From: Cloacibacillus porcorum
GTDB taxonomy: Bacteria > Synergistota > Synergistia > Synergistales > Synergistaceae
Assembly: GCF_001701045.1 (NCBI RefSeq)
Contig: NZ_CP016757.1
Span: 1,109,501 to 1,173,500, forward strand
Reading direction: 5' to 3'
Length of the DNA stretch: 64,000 bases
The notes below the pieces were generated by a model that had not been told where the DNA came from, did not search any database, and was given only the letters and a program-made list of their open reading frames with translations. Below are positions 52,360-61,802 of the stretch, in pieces (positions within the stretch are counted from its first letter, which is position 1; every line of letters starts with the position of its first letter). Position numbers and translations under genes: made by a program.

Positions 52360-55300
52360 ATGAGAGACACTACGATAAAAAAGGTTCTTGTTCTGGGCTC
52401 TGGCCCGATAAAGATCGGGCAGGCCGCGGAGTTTGATTACGCCGGTACGCAGGCCTGCCGCGCGCTGAAGGAGGAGGGATGCAGCGTCATCCTGCTCAAC
52501 AGCAACCCCGCGACGATACAGACGGACGACTCCGTCGCCGACCATGTATATATCCGCCCGCTGCTCCCCTATGTGGTGGAGAGCATCCTCAAAGAGCACC
52601 GTCCCGACGGCGTGGTGGCGACGCTGGGCGGTCAGACGGGGCTCAACCTCTGCATGGAGTGTGAAAAGCTCGGCATGTGGCGGCGCTACAAGTGCCGCGT
52701 CCTTGGCACGCAGCCGGAGGCGATCGAGCGCGCGGAGGCGCGCGAGCCGTTCCGTAAGGCGATGCTCGACGCGGGACAGCCGATAATCGCAAGCCGCGGC
52801 ATCTCTTCGGTCGCCGCGGCGCAGGAATTCGCGCTGCACACGCCGCTGCCGCTGATACTCCGCCCCGACTTCACGCTGGGAGGCTCCGGCAACTCGGTGG
52901 TGCGCAGTATCGAAAGCTTCGTCGTGCAGACTGAGGACGCGCTCACCGCCTCGCCGGTGGGACGCGCCCTCATCGAGCGCTACCTTGAGGGCTGGCACGA
53001 GATCGAGGTCGAGGTGGTGCGCGACAACGCGGGAAACTCGCTGGCCGTATGCAGTATGGAAAACATCGACCCGATGGGCGTCCACACGGGCGATTCTATC
53101 GTCGTCTCGCCGGTGCTTACCCTGACCGATAAAGAATGGCAGATGATACGCACGGCGGCGCTCAGGATCGTCGAAGTGCTTGATATACGCGGCGCCTGCA
53201 ACGTGCAGTTCGCCCTCGCCCCCGACGGGTGCGAATATTATGTCATCGAGGTGAATCCGCGCGCGAGCCGCTCCAGCGCCCTCGCGAGCAAGGCGACAGG
53301 ATACCCGATCGCGCGCATGGCGGCGAAGATCGCCCTCGGACTCAACCTTACGGAGATGGCTAACCCCGTGACCGGCGCGGGCAGCGCCCTCTCGGAGCCG
53401 GCGCTCGACTATGTGGCCGTCAAGGTCCCCTCGTGGCCCTTCGACACCTTCCCGCAGGCGGACCCCTCGCTGGGGCCGCGCATGAAGGCCACGGGAGAGG
53501 TGATGGCCCTCGCCTCGAACTTCGCGCAGGGGCTCGTCAAGGCCTACCGTTCGCTCGCCCGCGGCCGCGCCCTTCCCGACCGGAAGCTGCGCAGCTGGGA
53601 GACGCGCCGCCTCTGGGAGCAGGTGAACACGCCGACCAACCTCCGTCTTGAGGCGATCACGGAGCTGCTGCGCCGCAGTTCGGCGACGGTGGAGGAGATG
53701 GCGCGCAGGACGCATATCCGCCGGTACTTTATAGAACAGCTCAACGCCATACAGCTCGCGGAAAAATATCTCGAAGAGGACGGCGCGGTGAACGGAAATA
53801 TCGTGAGCGCCGCGAAGAAGGGCTTCTCCGTCAGCCAGATAGCTCTCGCCGCCGATATCTCCAGGGAAGAGGTGCTGCGGCGGCTGGAAGAGGAAGAATT
53901 TACGACCGGATACCGCGAGGTCGACGGCTGCGCCGGTGAATTTCCCTCCGGCTCCGGCTATTACTACGGCGTGAACGGCGCGAAGGACGACCCCTATGAG
54001 CCCCACAGCGGCGGCATCGTCGTCATCGGTTCCGGCGCGATACGTATCGCCCAGGGCGTGGAGTTTGACTACTGCTGCGTCAAGGCGGTGGAGGCCCTGC
54101 GCCGCCGCGGCCTCCGCGCGATAATGATGAACGTCAACCCGGAGACGGTGAGCACGGACCACGACATCTCCGACGCCCTCTATCTCGAACCTCTGACCGT
54201 CGACGACGCGCTGCCGGTTCTGGAACGCGAAAAGGCGGCGGGAGTCTTTGCCTGTTTCGGCGGCCAGACCTCGCTTCGTCTCGGACTCGACCTTGCCGCC
54301 GAGGGCGTGAAGCTCTTCGGCCCCGGCGCCGAGGTGATCGACGCGGCGGAGGACCGCGGAAAGTTCTCCCGCCTGCTGACTAAGATCGGCGTTCCCGAAC
54401 CGGAGGGCGTCGACGTCGCCTCGGTGGAGGAGGCGAAGGAAGTCGGGCGCAGGCTGGGTTATCCGCTGATGGTGCGTCCGAGCTTCGTTATCGGTGGCGT
54501 CGCGATGAAGGCCGTCTACAGCGAACAGGCCCTCGTGGCGGTCCTGCAGGAGGCCTTTGAGGCGGTTCCCGGCCAGAGGGTGATGGTGGACCAGTTCCTC
54601 GCGGGGCGTGAATTTGAATGCGACGCGATCTGCGACGGGGAGGACGTCCTCATCCCCGGAATATTCGAGCACATCGACCCATCGGGAATACATTCCGGCG
54701 ACTCGATTGCCGTCTTCCCCAGCTACTCCCTGACCAAGGAACAGCAGCAGGAGGTGCTGAACTTCGTCAAGGTTATATCAAAGGAGCTTGACATCCACGG
54801 GCTTCTGAACATCCAGTTCGTACTGCGCGGCGGCGTCCTCTGGATCATCGAGGCCAACCCGCGCGCGAGCCGCACGGTCCCGATCGTCAGCAAAATATCA
54901 AAGCTTCCCGTCATCGACATGGCGGTGGGCGTGGCGCTTGGCGAGAGGCTTCGCGATATGCCCTACGGCACGGGGCTCTACCCTGAGACGGGGCAGTGGA
55001 GCGTCAAGGTGCCGGTATTCTCCAACGACAAGCTCCCGGGGCTCGATCCCAAGCTCGGCCCGAGAATGATGTCCACCGGCGAGAGCCTGGGCGTCGCTGA
55101 CAATCTGGCGGACGCGATAATGGACGGGCTCAAGGGCTCCGGCTGGCTGCCGCCGGCGGTGGGGCGCATCCTGATGAGCATCGCGGACAGTGAGAAGTCC
55201 GAGGCGATGCCCGTCGCCTCCCAGTACAAGATGCTTGGCTGGGAGATCGACGCGACGGAGGGCACCGCGGCCTATCTGAAAAAGTGGGGCATCGCCGTAA

Positions 55301-55497
55301 ACCCCGTGGAGCGCGAGGAGCTTGTGCACCGCCTCCGCGCCGGCGAATGGGACCTAGTGCTGAACATCCCGGGAGGCAACGAACGCCACATCGCGGACGG
55401 GGCGATGATCCGCAAGCAGGCCTGCGCCGCCGGAACTCCGTGTCTGCACTCGATCGCCGCGGCCTGGGCCGTCGCCGCCGGGCTCAACAGCCGCTGA
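52360..55497 (+). CDS. carB: Carbamoyl-phosphate synthase large subunit
   Basis: CarB carries out the bicarbonate and carbamate phosphorylation steps in two homologous ATP-grasp halves. Both halves are visible: KKVLVLGSGPIKIGQAAEFD with RDNAGNSLAVCSMENIDPMG, and VVIGSGAIRIAQGVEFDYCC with EVNPRASRSS / EANPRASRTV. The C-terminal MGS-like allosteric domain (MLGWEIDATEGTAAYLKKWG, LVLNIPGGN) is present but ends early, so the protein has 1045 residues against about 1070 in E. coli and B. subtilis; regulation by nucleotides could differ. A terminator follows. Confidence 0.96.
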   Translation: MRDTTIKKVLVLGSGPIKIGQAAEFDYAGTQACRALKEEGCSVILLNSNPATIQTDDSVADHVYIRPLLPYVVESILKEHRPDGVVATLGGQTGLNLCMECEKLGMWRRYKCRVLGTQPEAIERAEAREPFRKAMLDAGQPIIASRGISSVAAAQEFALHTPLPLILRPDFTLGGSGNSVVRSIESFVVQTEDALTASPVGRALIERYLEGWHEIEVEVVRDNAGNSLAVCSMENIDPMGVHTGDSIVVSPVLTLTDKEWQMIRTAALRIVEVLDIRGACNVQFALAPDGCEYYVIEVNPRASRSSALASKATGYPIARMAAKIALGLNLTEMANPVTGAGSALSEPALDYVAVKVPSWPFDTFPQADPSLGPRMKATGEVMALASNFAQGLVKAYRSLARGRALPDRKLRSWETRRLWEQVNTPTNLRLEAITELLRRSSATVEEMARRTHIRRYFIEQLNAIQLAEKYLEEDGAVNGNIVSAAKKGFSVSQIALAADISREEVLRRLEEEEFTTGYREVDGCAGEFPSGSGYYYGVNGAKDDPYEPHSGGIVVIGSGAIRIAQGVEFDYCCVKAVEALRRRGLRAIMMNVNPETVSTDHDISDALYLEPLTVDDALPVLEREKAAGVFACFGGQTSLRLGLDLAAEGVKLFGPGAEVIDAAEDRGKFSRLLTKIGVPEPEGVDVASVEEAKEVGRRLGYPLMVRPSFVIGGVAMKAVYSEQALVAVLQEAFEAVPGQRVMVDQFLAGREFECDAICDGEDVLIPGIFEHIDPSGIHSGDSIAVFPSYSLTKEQQQEVLNFVKVISKELDIHGLLNIQFVLRGGVLWIIEANPRASRTVPIVSKISKLPVIDMAVGVALGERLRDMPYGTGLYPETGQWSVKVPVFSNDKLPGLDPKLGPRMMSTGESLGVADNLADAIMDGLKGSGWLPPAVGRILMSIADSEKSEAMPVASQYKMLGWEIDATEGTAAYLKKWGIAVNPVEREELVHRLRAGEWDLVLNIPGGNERHIADGAMIRKQACAAGTPCLHSIAAAWAVAAGLNSR

Positions 55498-55577
55498 CCG
55501 CACGCGGCGCGCGGATAGTGCCGTTTTCAGAGGCGGCGTTTCTCCGGCTGCGGCGGGATTTTTAATAATAAAAAACG

Positions 55578-55618
55578 ACAGACGGGCGCTTTCGAAGCAT
55601 GGGGAAGCTTCCGTCTGT
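55578..55618. terminator. Terminator between carB and the chromate-transporter genes
   Basis: ACAGACGG (55578-55585) pairs with CCGTCTGT (55611-55618) with an inner AAGC/GCTT stem; TATTTTAT follows on the plus strand and TTTTTATTA on the minus strand, so it may serve both convergent transcripts. Confidence 0.6.
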
Positions 55619-55642
55619 TATTTTATCCCCGCCGCGGTCTCT

Positions 55643-56194
55643 TTAATTTATGATAAGCCCCGCCAGCCCGGCGGCGGCGATTATCATCACCGGGTTTATC
55701 TTGTATCTTCGCGCCGCCAGCAGGGAGGCCGCAAATAGCAGGAGCGCCGTCCTGTCGATAGAGGCCGCGCCCGAGGGTGTCCGCGCCACGAGCGTAGAGA
55801 GCGTGATCGTAGCGGCGGCGGATAGTATCAGCCCCGCGGAGGCCGCCTTAAGCGGGCCGATCAGCTCCGACGTAAGGGAAGAGGCGCGGTTTTTTATCAA
55901 AAATGAATAAAGGAGGGCGGAGATGAATACCCCCGATACGGTGCATCCCACGGTGGCGGTCAGCGCCCCCGCGATCCCCGCCGCCTGCACGCCGACGAAG
56001 GTAGAGGCGTTTACCGCGAGCGGCCCGGGCGTCATCTGAGAAATAGTGATTATATCGGCGAATACGCGCGCCGTTATCCAGCCGCGCCGTTCGACGATCT
56101 CCTGCTGGATCATGGGGATTACCGAGTAACCGCCGCCGATGCTGCAGAGGCCGACCTTAAAAAAGGAGGCCAAAAGCTCCGCCAGCCCGCTCAC
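55643..56194 (-). CDS. Chromate transporter, short-chain ChrA subunit 2
   Basis: A 183-residue membrane protein of the CHR family half-size type. Diagnostic blocks are CSIGGGYSVIPMIQQEIVER and ISQMTPGPLAVNASTFVG, followed by four hydrophobic segments. I start it at GTG 56194, which overlaps the stop of the upstream partner (GTGA); the open frame reaches 56524 only because it lies antisense-in-register with the other gene. Short-chain CHR proteins work as a pair of opposite topology; the substrate may be chromate or another anion. Confidence 0.88.
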   Translation of the reverse strand: MSGLAELLASFFKVGLCSIGGGYSVIPMIQQEIVERRGWITARVFADIITISQMTPGPLAVNASTFVGVQAAGIAGALTATVGCTVSGVFISALLYSFLIKNRASSLTSELIGPLKAASAGLILSAAATITLSTLVARTPSGAASIDRTALLLFAASLLAARRYKINPVMIIAAAGLAGLIIN

Positions 56195-56760
56195 ACCGCC
56201 GCGCGCCCCGCTCTCCCGGCGATCCGCAGCAGAGCCGTCAAAGCGCAGGCGGCGAGGATCGTCCCCGCGCCGATCTTCAGGAAGAAGCCGGCGATGAATA
56301 CGGCGGGCATCATCAGCGTCAGCAGCGGCGACCTCTCCCTTATGACCGACCGCGAGAGGTCGATGACGAAATCGGCGATGAGGGCCGCGGCCGCAGCCTG
56401 CATGCCCCTCAGCGCGGCGGCAGCGGCGGCGTTGGCGATAAAGGCCGAATAGTAGAACGATATCAGCGTCAGAATGACCACCGGCGGGGTCACGGCGGCG
56501 ATGGCGGAGACTGCCAGGCCGCACCTGCCTGCCGCGCGGTATCCCGCCAGCGCCGAGAGGTTGACGGCTATTGCCCCCGGAGCCGACTGCGCGCCGGCGG
56601 CCATCTCCATGAGCTCCTCCTCGGTGAAGAGGTTCCGTCTTTCGACAAAATATTTTCGTATCATCGGCACGACGACATAACCTCCGCCAAAGGTAAAGGC
56701 GCTGATAAAGAGATTGACGCCGGCAAGCCAGAGCAGCAGCCCGGCACGTTCTTTAGACAT
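56191..56760 (-). CDS. Chromate transporter, short-chain ChrA subunit 1
   Basis: A 189-residue CHR-family membrane protein: FTFGGGYVVVPMIRKYFVER and AAGAQSAPGAIAVNLSALAG are the family motifs, with about five transmembrane segments. It precedes and overlaps its partner by 4 bases. It is divergent from the LysR gene starting at 56866, which probably controls it. Export of chromate is the named family function; a physiological substrate is not known here. Confidence 0.9.
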   Translation of the reverse strand: MSKERAGLLLWLAGVNLFISAFTFGGGYVVVPMIRKYFVERRNLFTEEELMEMAAGAQSAPGAIAVNLSALAGYRAAGRCGLAVSAIAAVTPPVVILTLISFYYSAFIANAAAAAALRGMQAAAAALIADFVIDLSRSVIRERSPLLTLMMPAVFIAGFFLKIGAGTILAACALTALLRIAGRAGRAAV

Positions 56761-56865
56761 TACGGATCACCCCTTGCCTATTCTTTATACCCCTTGCGCT
56801 GCCATCTGTAAAAGTATATTATTTTCTAATAACGATAAATTTAATTCATGACAAGAGGTTTGCGG

Positions 56866-57759
56866 ATGATCTCACTGCGGCATTACGAGATATTCAAAAC
56901 GGTGGCCGAGACGGGGAATTTTACCAAGGCGGCCGCGAAATTATATATAACCCAGTCCGCCGTCTCACACGCGGTGCGCGAACTGGAGGAGCGGGCGGGA
57001 ACGGCGCTCTTTGACCGCCTTGCCAGACGCGTGCGGCTGACGCGCTGCGGGGAGCTTCTGCTGGCGGAGCTGCTGCCGCTGCTGGCCGCCTGTGGCTCTC
57101 TTGAGGGACGCATCGCCGGCCTGGAGGGCGAGGCCCCCATCGGCGTCGTCTCAAGCATCACGATCGCCGCCTTCTGGCTTCCGGGAATACTGCGCCGGTT
57201 CGCAAAGAGGTGGCCCCGCCTGCGCGTCAATGTCGAGGTGGTGAGCGCCGCCAACGCGGTCGAACGGCTGCGCGGCGGGGGAGCCGACCTTGCGCTCGTC
57301 GAGGGAGCTCCGCCGCATGGGGCCTTTATCTGCAGCGCCTTCGCCGCCTGCCGCCTGAAGATAGTCTGCGCCCCCGGCTATCTACCCGCGGGCACGCGCC
57401 TGTCCGTGAAGGAGTTCTGCGCCGAGAGGCTCCTGCTGCGCGAAAGGGGCAGCGCCATCCGCGACGTGCTGGACGGCGCGTTATTGGCGGTCGGATATGA
57501 GGCGAGGCCGCTCTGGACGAGCGTAAATTCGCTCGCGCTGATCGAGGCGGCGAAGGCCGGTCTCGGCGTCGCCATTCTGCCCGGCGAGCTTCTGGAGGCC
57601 GCGCTCTCCGAAAAGAGGCTGACGGAGATCGAGGTGGAGGGCCTTTCCCTGCGCAACGGTTTTTTCTCCGTGCGGCACAGGGACAAATACCTGACGGAGC
57701 CCCTCCGGGAGCTTCTTTCGCTTATTGAGGAGTGCGGAAAAGCTGAAATTTCTTACTGA
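56866..57759 (+). CDS. LysR-family transcriptional regulator
   Basis: The 297-residue protein has the winged helix-turn-helix at 1-60 (SLRHYEIFKTVAETGNFTKA, AKLYITQSAVSHAVRELEE) and a LysR substrate-binding domain (from about 88, with IGVVSSITIAAFWLPGILRR and GLGVAILPGELLE). I start at ATG 56866, with AGAGGT upstream; ATG 56848 has no site. The divergent chromate-transporter pair across a 105-base gap is the natural target. Confidence 0.9.
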   Translation: MISLRHYEIFKTVAETGNFTKAAAKLYITQSAVSHAVRELEERAGTALFDRLARRVRLTRCGELLLAELLPLLAACGSLEGRIAGLEGEAPIGVVSSITIAAFWLPGILRRFAKRWPRLRVNVEVVSAANAVERLRGGGADLALVEGAPPHGAFICSAFAACRLKIVCAPGYLPAGTRLSVKEFCAERLLLRERGSAIRDVLDGALLAVGYEARPLWTSVNSLALIEAAKAGLGVAILPGELLEAALSEKRLTEIEVEGLSLRNGFFSVRHRDKYLTEPLRELLSLIEECGKAEISY

Positions 57760-57767
57760 ATAAGCTT

Positions 57768-57788
57768 TTATTGTATTCAATACAATAA
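57768..57788. promoter_or_regulatory. Perfect palindrome upstream of the Lrp/AsnC gene
   Basis: TTATTGTATT-C-AATACAATAA has two 10-base arms around one central base. It lies between the LysR stop and the Lrp/AsnC start, about 100 bases before the latter. It is a good candidate autoregulatory site for the Lrp-type protein; no T-tract makes a terminator role less likely. Confidence 0.45.
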
Positions 57789-57890
57789 ATATTCTCTCTT
57801 CCTATTTCCTTTTTGTTAAAAATAGTTTAATATATCCTAGGGTATAGCATAAAAAAGCTATTTTTAATAAGAGGGTAGGGGGAATTGCCG

Positions 57891-58370
57891 ATGTTGAGCA
57901 GTAAACTGCTTGATGATATTGGACGACAGATTCTAAGAATACTTCAAGAAGACGGCAGAATATCTTTTAACGAGCTTGGCAGGAGGGTCGGTCTCTCGTC
58001 GCCCGCTGTCGCCGAGCGCGTGCGCCGTATGGAGGAGGCCGGAATCATCCTTGGCTACCGCGCGGTCGTAGACCAGTCGCGGGTGGGCTATCCGATAATG
58101 GCGTACATCCGTCTTTCTATTCCAGTTTCGTTCCTCGCACAGGCGGACGAGCTGGCAAAGGCCATTCCCGAAGTGCTTGAATGCCACCACCTTACGGGCA
58201 GCGACGGCGTCATTCTCAAAGTGGTAGTATCCTCGGTCGGTCACCTCGAGGAGGTCATCAGCCAGATGGGGAGCTGCGGCATGACGACGACGGCGATCGT
58301 CCTCTCGTCTCCGGTAGTTTCGCGCCCGATCGACCCTATCAAACAGCCGACGCCGCCAGCGGCGATCTAA
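57891..58370 (+). CDS. Lrp/AsnC-family transcriptional regulator
   Basis: The 159-residue protein has an AsnC-type helix-turn-helix (about 5-55: DDIGRQILRILQEDGRISFN, ELGRRVGLSSPAVAERVRRM) and a RAM effector-binding domain (about 65-145, with GYPIMAYIRLSIPV and HHLTGSDGVILKVVVSSVGH). Such proteins sense amino acids, which suits this metabolism. ATG 57891 has AGGGGG 8 bases upstream; TTG 57885 would be too close to it. Confidence 0.9.
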   Translation: MLSSKLLDDIGRQILRILQEDGRISFNELGRRVGLSSPAVAERVRRMEEAGIILGYRAVVDQSRVGYPIMAYIRLSIPVSFLAQADELAKAIPEVLECHHLTGSDGVILKVVVSSVGHLEEVISQMGSCGMTTTAIVLSSPVVSRPIDPIKQPTPPAAI

Positions 58371-58411
58371 GAGGTTTCAAGGGGTAGAATTAGTCTGTTC
58401 CCGATTTTTTC

Positions 58412-58440
58412 TTACATTAAACCCCGTCTTATGGTAAAAT
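58412..58440 (+). promoter_or_regulatory. Promoter-like sequence immediately before a terminator
   Basis: TTACAT (58412-58417) and an extended -10 TGGTAAAAT (TAAAAT 58435-58440) are 17 bases apart. The predicted start (near 58447) lies just before the hairpin at 58456-58478, so a transcript would be very short unless it reads through to gyrA. Confidence 0.35.
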
Positions 58441-58455
58441 ATATAAGCTGAATTA

Positions 58456-58478
58456 AAAGCGGCGAATATCGCCGCTTT
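58456..58478 (+). terminator. Intrinsic terminator of the Lrp/AsnC gene
   Basis: A perfect 10-bp stem AAAGCGGCGA / TCGCCGCTTT with a 3-base loop, followed by ATTGTTG. A second hairpin GGAGAGAA/TTCTCTCC at 58548-58571 followed by CGTTTTC lies further down in the same gap. The remaining part of 58371-58718 shows no gene. Confidence 0.75.
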
Positions 58479-58654
58479 ATTGTTGGAAAATATTTAAGGT
58501 TTCCGCTGATTATAAGCTCTATCCGGTGAAGAGGCCGAGTTTTGAACGGAGAGAAGGGGGCTTTTCTCTCCCGTTTTCGGGACGCGGAGAGATATCTGCG
58601 GCGCGGGCCCGCCGGCTTTACCGCCTGTTTATGTTTGTTTTAATCGGAGCCTTA

Positions 58655-58682
58655 ATGACAGCTTACTGCTTTACGGTATAAT
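58655..58682 (+). promoter_or_regulatory. gyrA promoter
   Basis: ATGACA (58655-58660) and TATAAT (58677-58682) with 16 bases between, about 37 bases before the gyrA ATG, which has CGGAGGT upstream. Confidence 0.65.
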
Positions 58683-58718
58683 CAACGCTTTCACATAGAG
58701 CGCCTCGGAGGTATATAT

Positions 58719-61172
58719 ATGGATCACAACTCGAAGCAGAGCAACCTTTTTGAGATCAACAAGGTCATAACTCTGCCGCTGGAAGAAGAGATAAAGCAAA
58801 GTTATCTCAATTACGCGATGAGCGTCATCGTCGGACGCGCCCTCCCGGACGCGCGCGACGGCCTGAAACCGGTACAAAGAAGAATACTCTACGCGATGCT
58901 TGAGCTGGGAGTGCGCCACAACCAGGCGTTTAAGAAGTCGGCGCGTATCGTCGGCGAAACGATGGGTAAATACCACCCCCACGGAGACGCGGCGATATAT
59001 GATACGATGGCCCGCCTCTCGCAGGATTTCAGCATGCGTTACCAGCTTGTCGACGGCCAGGGAAACTTTGGCTCCATAGACGGCGATCCGCCCGCGGCGA
59101 TGCGTTACACGGAGGCGCGTCTGCACGCCCTCGGCGAGGAGATGCTGACCGACATCAACGAAGAGACGGTCGACTGGGGACCGAACTTCGACGAATCTCT
59201 CGAAGAGCCGCTCGTCCTCCCCTCGCGCATTCCTAACCTGCTCGTAAACGGCAGCACCGGCATCGCCGTCGGTATGGCGACCAACATGCCGCCGCACAAC
59301 CTCGGCGAGGCCGTAGACGTCTGCTGCGCGATCCTCGACAATCCCGAGGTGGAGCTTGGCGAGCTGATGGCCCTCATGCCCGGCCCCGACTTCCCGACGG
59401 GAGGCATAATCCTCGGACGCGAAGGGATCATCGACGCCTACCGCACCGGACGCGGAAGGCTTGTCGTCCGCGGGCGCGTCGATGTCGAGGAGGGCCGCAA
59501 GGGACGGAACTCGATCATCATCAGCGAGATACCCTACATGGTCAATAAGACCAATTTCATAGAGACGATTGCCAAGGGCGTACAGAGCGGTATGATAGAC
59601 GGCATCTCCGACCTCCGCGACGAATCCGACCGCAACGGGATGCGTATCGTCGTTGAGCTCCAGCGCGACGCCGACCCGAACCTCGTGCTGCGCCAGCTTT
59701 ATACGCGTACGCAGCTGCAAAGCACCTTCGGCGTGATAAACCTCGCGATAGTCAACGGCGAGACGCGGGAGCTGCCGCTCAAAGAGCTCGTGCAGATATT
59801 CCTCGACCACCGCCGTGAGGTCGTCCGCAGGCGCACCGAATTCCGCCTCCGCAAGGCGGAGGACCGCCGCCACATCGTTGAAGGCCTGCTGCGCGCCCTT
59901 GACGTCATCGACCAGGTCATCCACATCATCAGGAGTTCAGACACGGCGACGACGGCGAGGAACAACCTCATCGAGGAGCTTGGCTTCACCGAGATCCAGG
60001 CGCAGGCGATACTTGACATGCGCCTCCAGCGCCTCACGGGGCTGGAACGCGAAAAGCTCGACACCGAGCTGGCCCAGCTGCTCATGGATATCGAGCGCTA
60101 CAACAGCATATTGTCCAGCCATCTGATCCTTGACTCCGTCGTCAAGGACGAGCTGATGGAGATAAGAAGAAACTACAGCGACAAACGCCGCACCGACATC
60201 GAAAACGCCGTCGGCGAAGTCGCGGACGAAGACCTCATCCCCGAAGAGGATATCGTCGTTGCCCTCTCTCGCGACGGCTACATCCGCCGTATGCCGCTGC
60301 AGGACTACCGCGTGCAGCAGCGCGGAGGCAAGGGAGTCAAGGGCGTCGCGACAAAGGCGGAGGACGAGATCGCGATCATCGCCACCACCACGACGCACAG
60401 GACGCTCTACCTCTTCACGAACAAGGGACGCGTCTTCGGCGTGCGCGGCTTCTCGCTGCCGGAGCCCAAGACCGGCAAGGGCAAGCTGGTGGGCACGATA
60501 ATCACCCTCGAAAAGGAAGAGAAGGTCGTCGCGATAAAGGACAGCCATCTTGACGGGGCTAAGTTTATCTTCTTCGTTACGAAACAGGGGACGGCGAAGC
60601 GGCTTCCCGTCGAGGAACTCGACGGGCTCACAAGGGCCGGACGCCGCGTGCTCGGCCTCTCCGAGGGCGACGACATCGCCCGCGTCCGCACTACCAGCGG
60701 CACGGACGACCTGCTGCTCACCACGGCGCTGGGACAGACGCTGCGCGTCAGCGAAGAGGAATTCCGTCCGCTGGGCCGTCAGGCCCAGGGCGTGCGCGGC
60801 ATACGCCTCGACGACGGCGACAGCGTAGTCGGCTGCGACGTCGTGGGCGACGGCCGCCAGGTGCTCTTCATCAGCGCACGCGGTATCGGCAAACGCACCG
60901 CCTATGACGAATTTACCCAGCACCATCGCGCCGGTTACGGCGTGCGCGCGATGAAGCTCTCGGAGAAGACAGGAGAGCTTGTCGGCGCCTGGGGCGTCCA
61001 GGAGGATGAAGAGATCATCGTCATCAGCAGCAAGGGACGCATGGTGCGTATTGGAGCGAAAGAGATATCGACCCTCTCCCGCACGGCTACCGGCTATACG
61101 ATCGTGGCGCTCGACGAGGGCGACACTGTGGCGGACATCAGCATCGTCCGCAAAGACGACGAAGAGGCATAA
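58719..61172 (+). CDS. gyrA: DNA gyrase subunit A
   Basis: GyrA (817 residues) forms the DNA cleavage gate and wraps DNA for negative supercoiling. The N-terminal domain has the active Tyr130 in AMRYTEARL, and the C-terminal beta-pinwheel carries the GyrA box [10 protein letters not shown], which separates it from ParC. In the quinolone region, [11 protein letters not shown] places Ala91 at the site of E. coli Ser83, with Asp95 at the Asp87 site. gyrB is not in the window. psd follows after 3 bases. Confidence 0.96.
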
Positions 61173-61175
61173 CGT

Positions 61176-61802
61176 ATGAAATTTGCCCGTGACGGCTACC
61201 CGGCGATAGCGGCGCTGATCTTCATGATGGCGGGGGGATGGCTCATCTCCCCCTGGATATCCGCCTGCCTCTTCGTTCCCTTCTGCATCGTCGTCTGGTT
61301 TTTCCGCGACCCGGAGCGCGCGCCTGAGCGCACCCTGGAGCCCGGAGATTTTCTCAGCCCCGCGGACGGCAAAGTCGTCGAAATAGAGGAGGCCGAGCAC
61401 GAATACGTTGGGCGCGCGGTCAAGATCGGCATCTTTATGAACGCCTTCAACGTTCACGTCAACCGCTTTCCGGTAACCGGCACTGTGAAGTATATAAAAT
61501 ACGTCCCCGGAAAAAAATGGTTCGCCTTCGCTCCGAAGGCCTCCGAGATAAATGAGCGTTTATACGTAGGGGCGGAGTCGGAATACGGGCGTTTCCTTCT
61601 CGTGCAGATCGCGGGTATACTTGCACGAAGGATAGTACAGCGCGTCCGCATGGACGACATAGTGCCAATCGGCGGCAGATATGGTATGATAAAGCTGGGA
61701 TCGAAGGTCGATATATACCTTCCCCCTGAAATTATGCCTAATGTTAAGATCGGTGACGAAGTGCTGGCCGGGCACAGTATAATAGGAGTGTGCAGAAAAT
61801 GA
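61176..61802 (+). CDS. psd: Phosphatidylserine decarboxylase, short (archaeal-type/PSD-A) proenzyme
   Basis: It converts phosphatidylserine to phosphatidylethanolamine. The 208 residues have an N-terminal membrane anchor (about 10-45), FFRDPERAP, LSPADGKVVEI, IFMNAFNVHVNRFP and the autocleavage site GS (Ser176) in KLGSKVDIYLP, which gives the pyruvoyl group. Its stop overlaps the pssA ATG (ATGA). Together with pssA it forms the phosphatidylethanolamine pathway, and the pair follows gyrA. Confidence 0.94.
   Translation: MKFARDGYPAIAALIFMMAGGWLISPWISACLFVPFCIVVWFFRDPERAPERTLEPGDFLSPADGKVVEIEEAEHEYVGRAVKIGIFMNAFNVHVNRFPVTGTVKYIKYVPGKKWFAFAPKASEINERLYVGAESEYGRFLLVQIAGILARRIVQRVRMDDIVPIGGRYGMIKLGSKVDIYLPPEIMPNVKIGDEVLAGHSIIGVCRK

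Noticed and set aside
52336-54693. 785-codon open frame on the minus strand inside carB
   Set aside because: Antisense shadow of carB with composition rich in Arg, His and Ala and no recognisable domain.
55498-55577. Extra gene after carB (open frame to 55565)
   Set aside because: It is the out-of-frame tail of a shadow frame from carB; no start site or pattern supports it.
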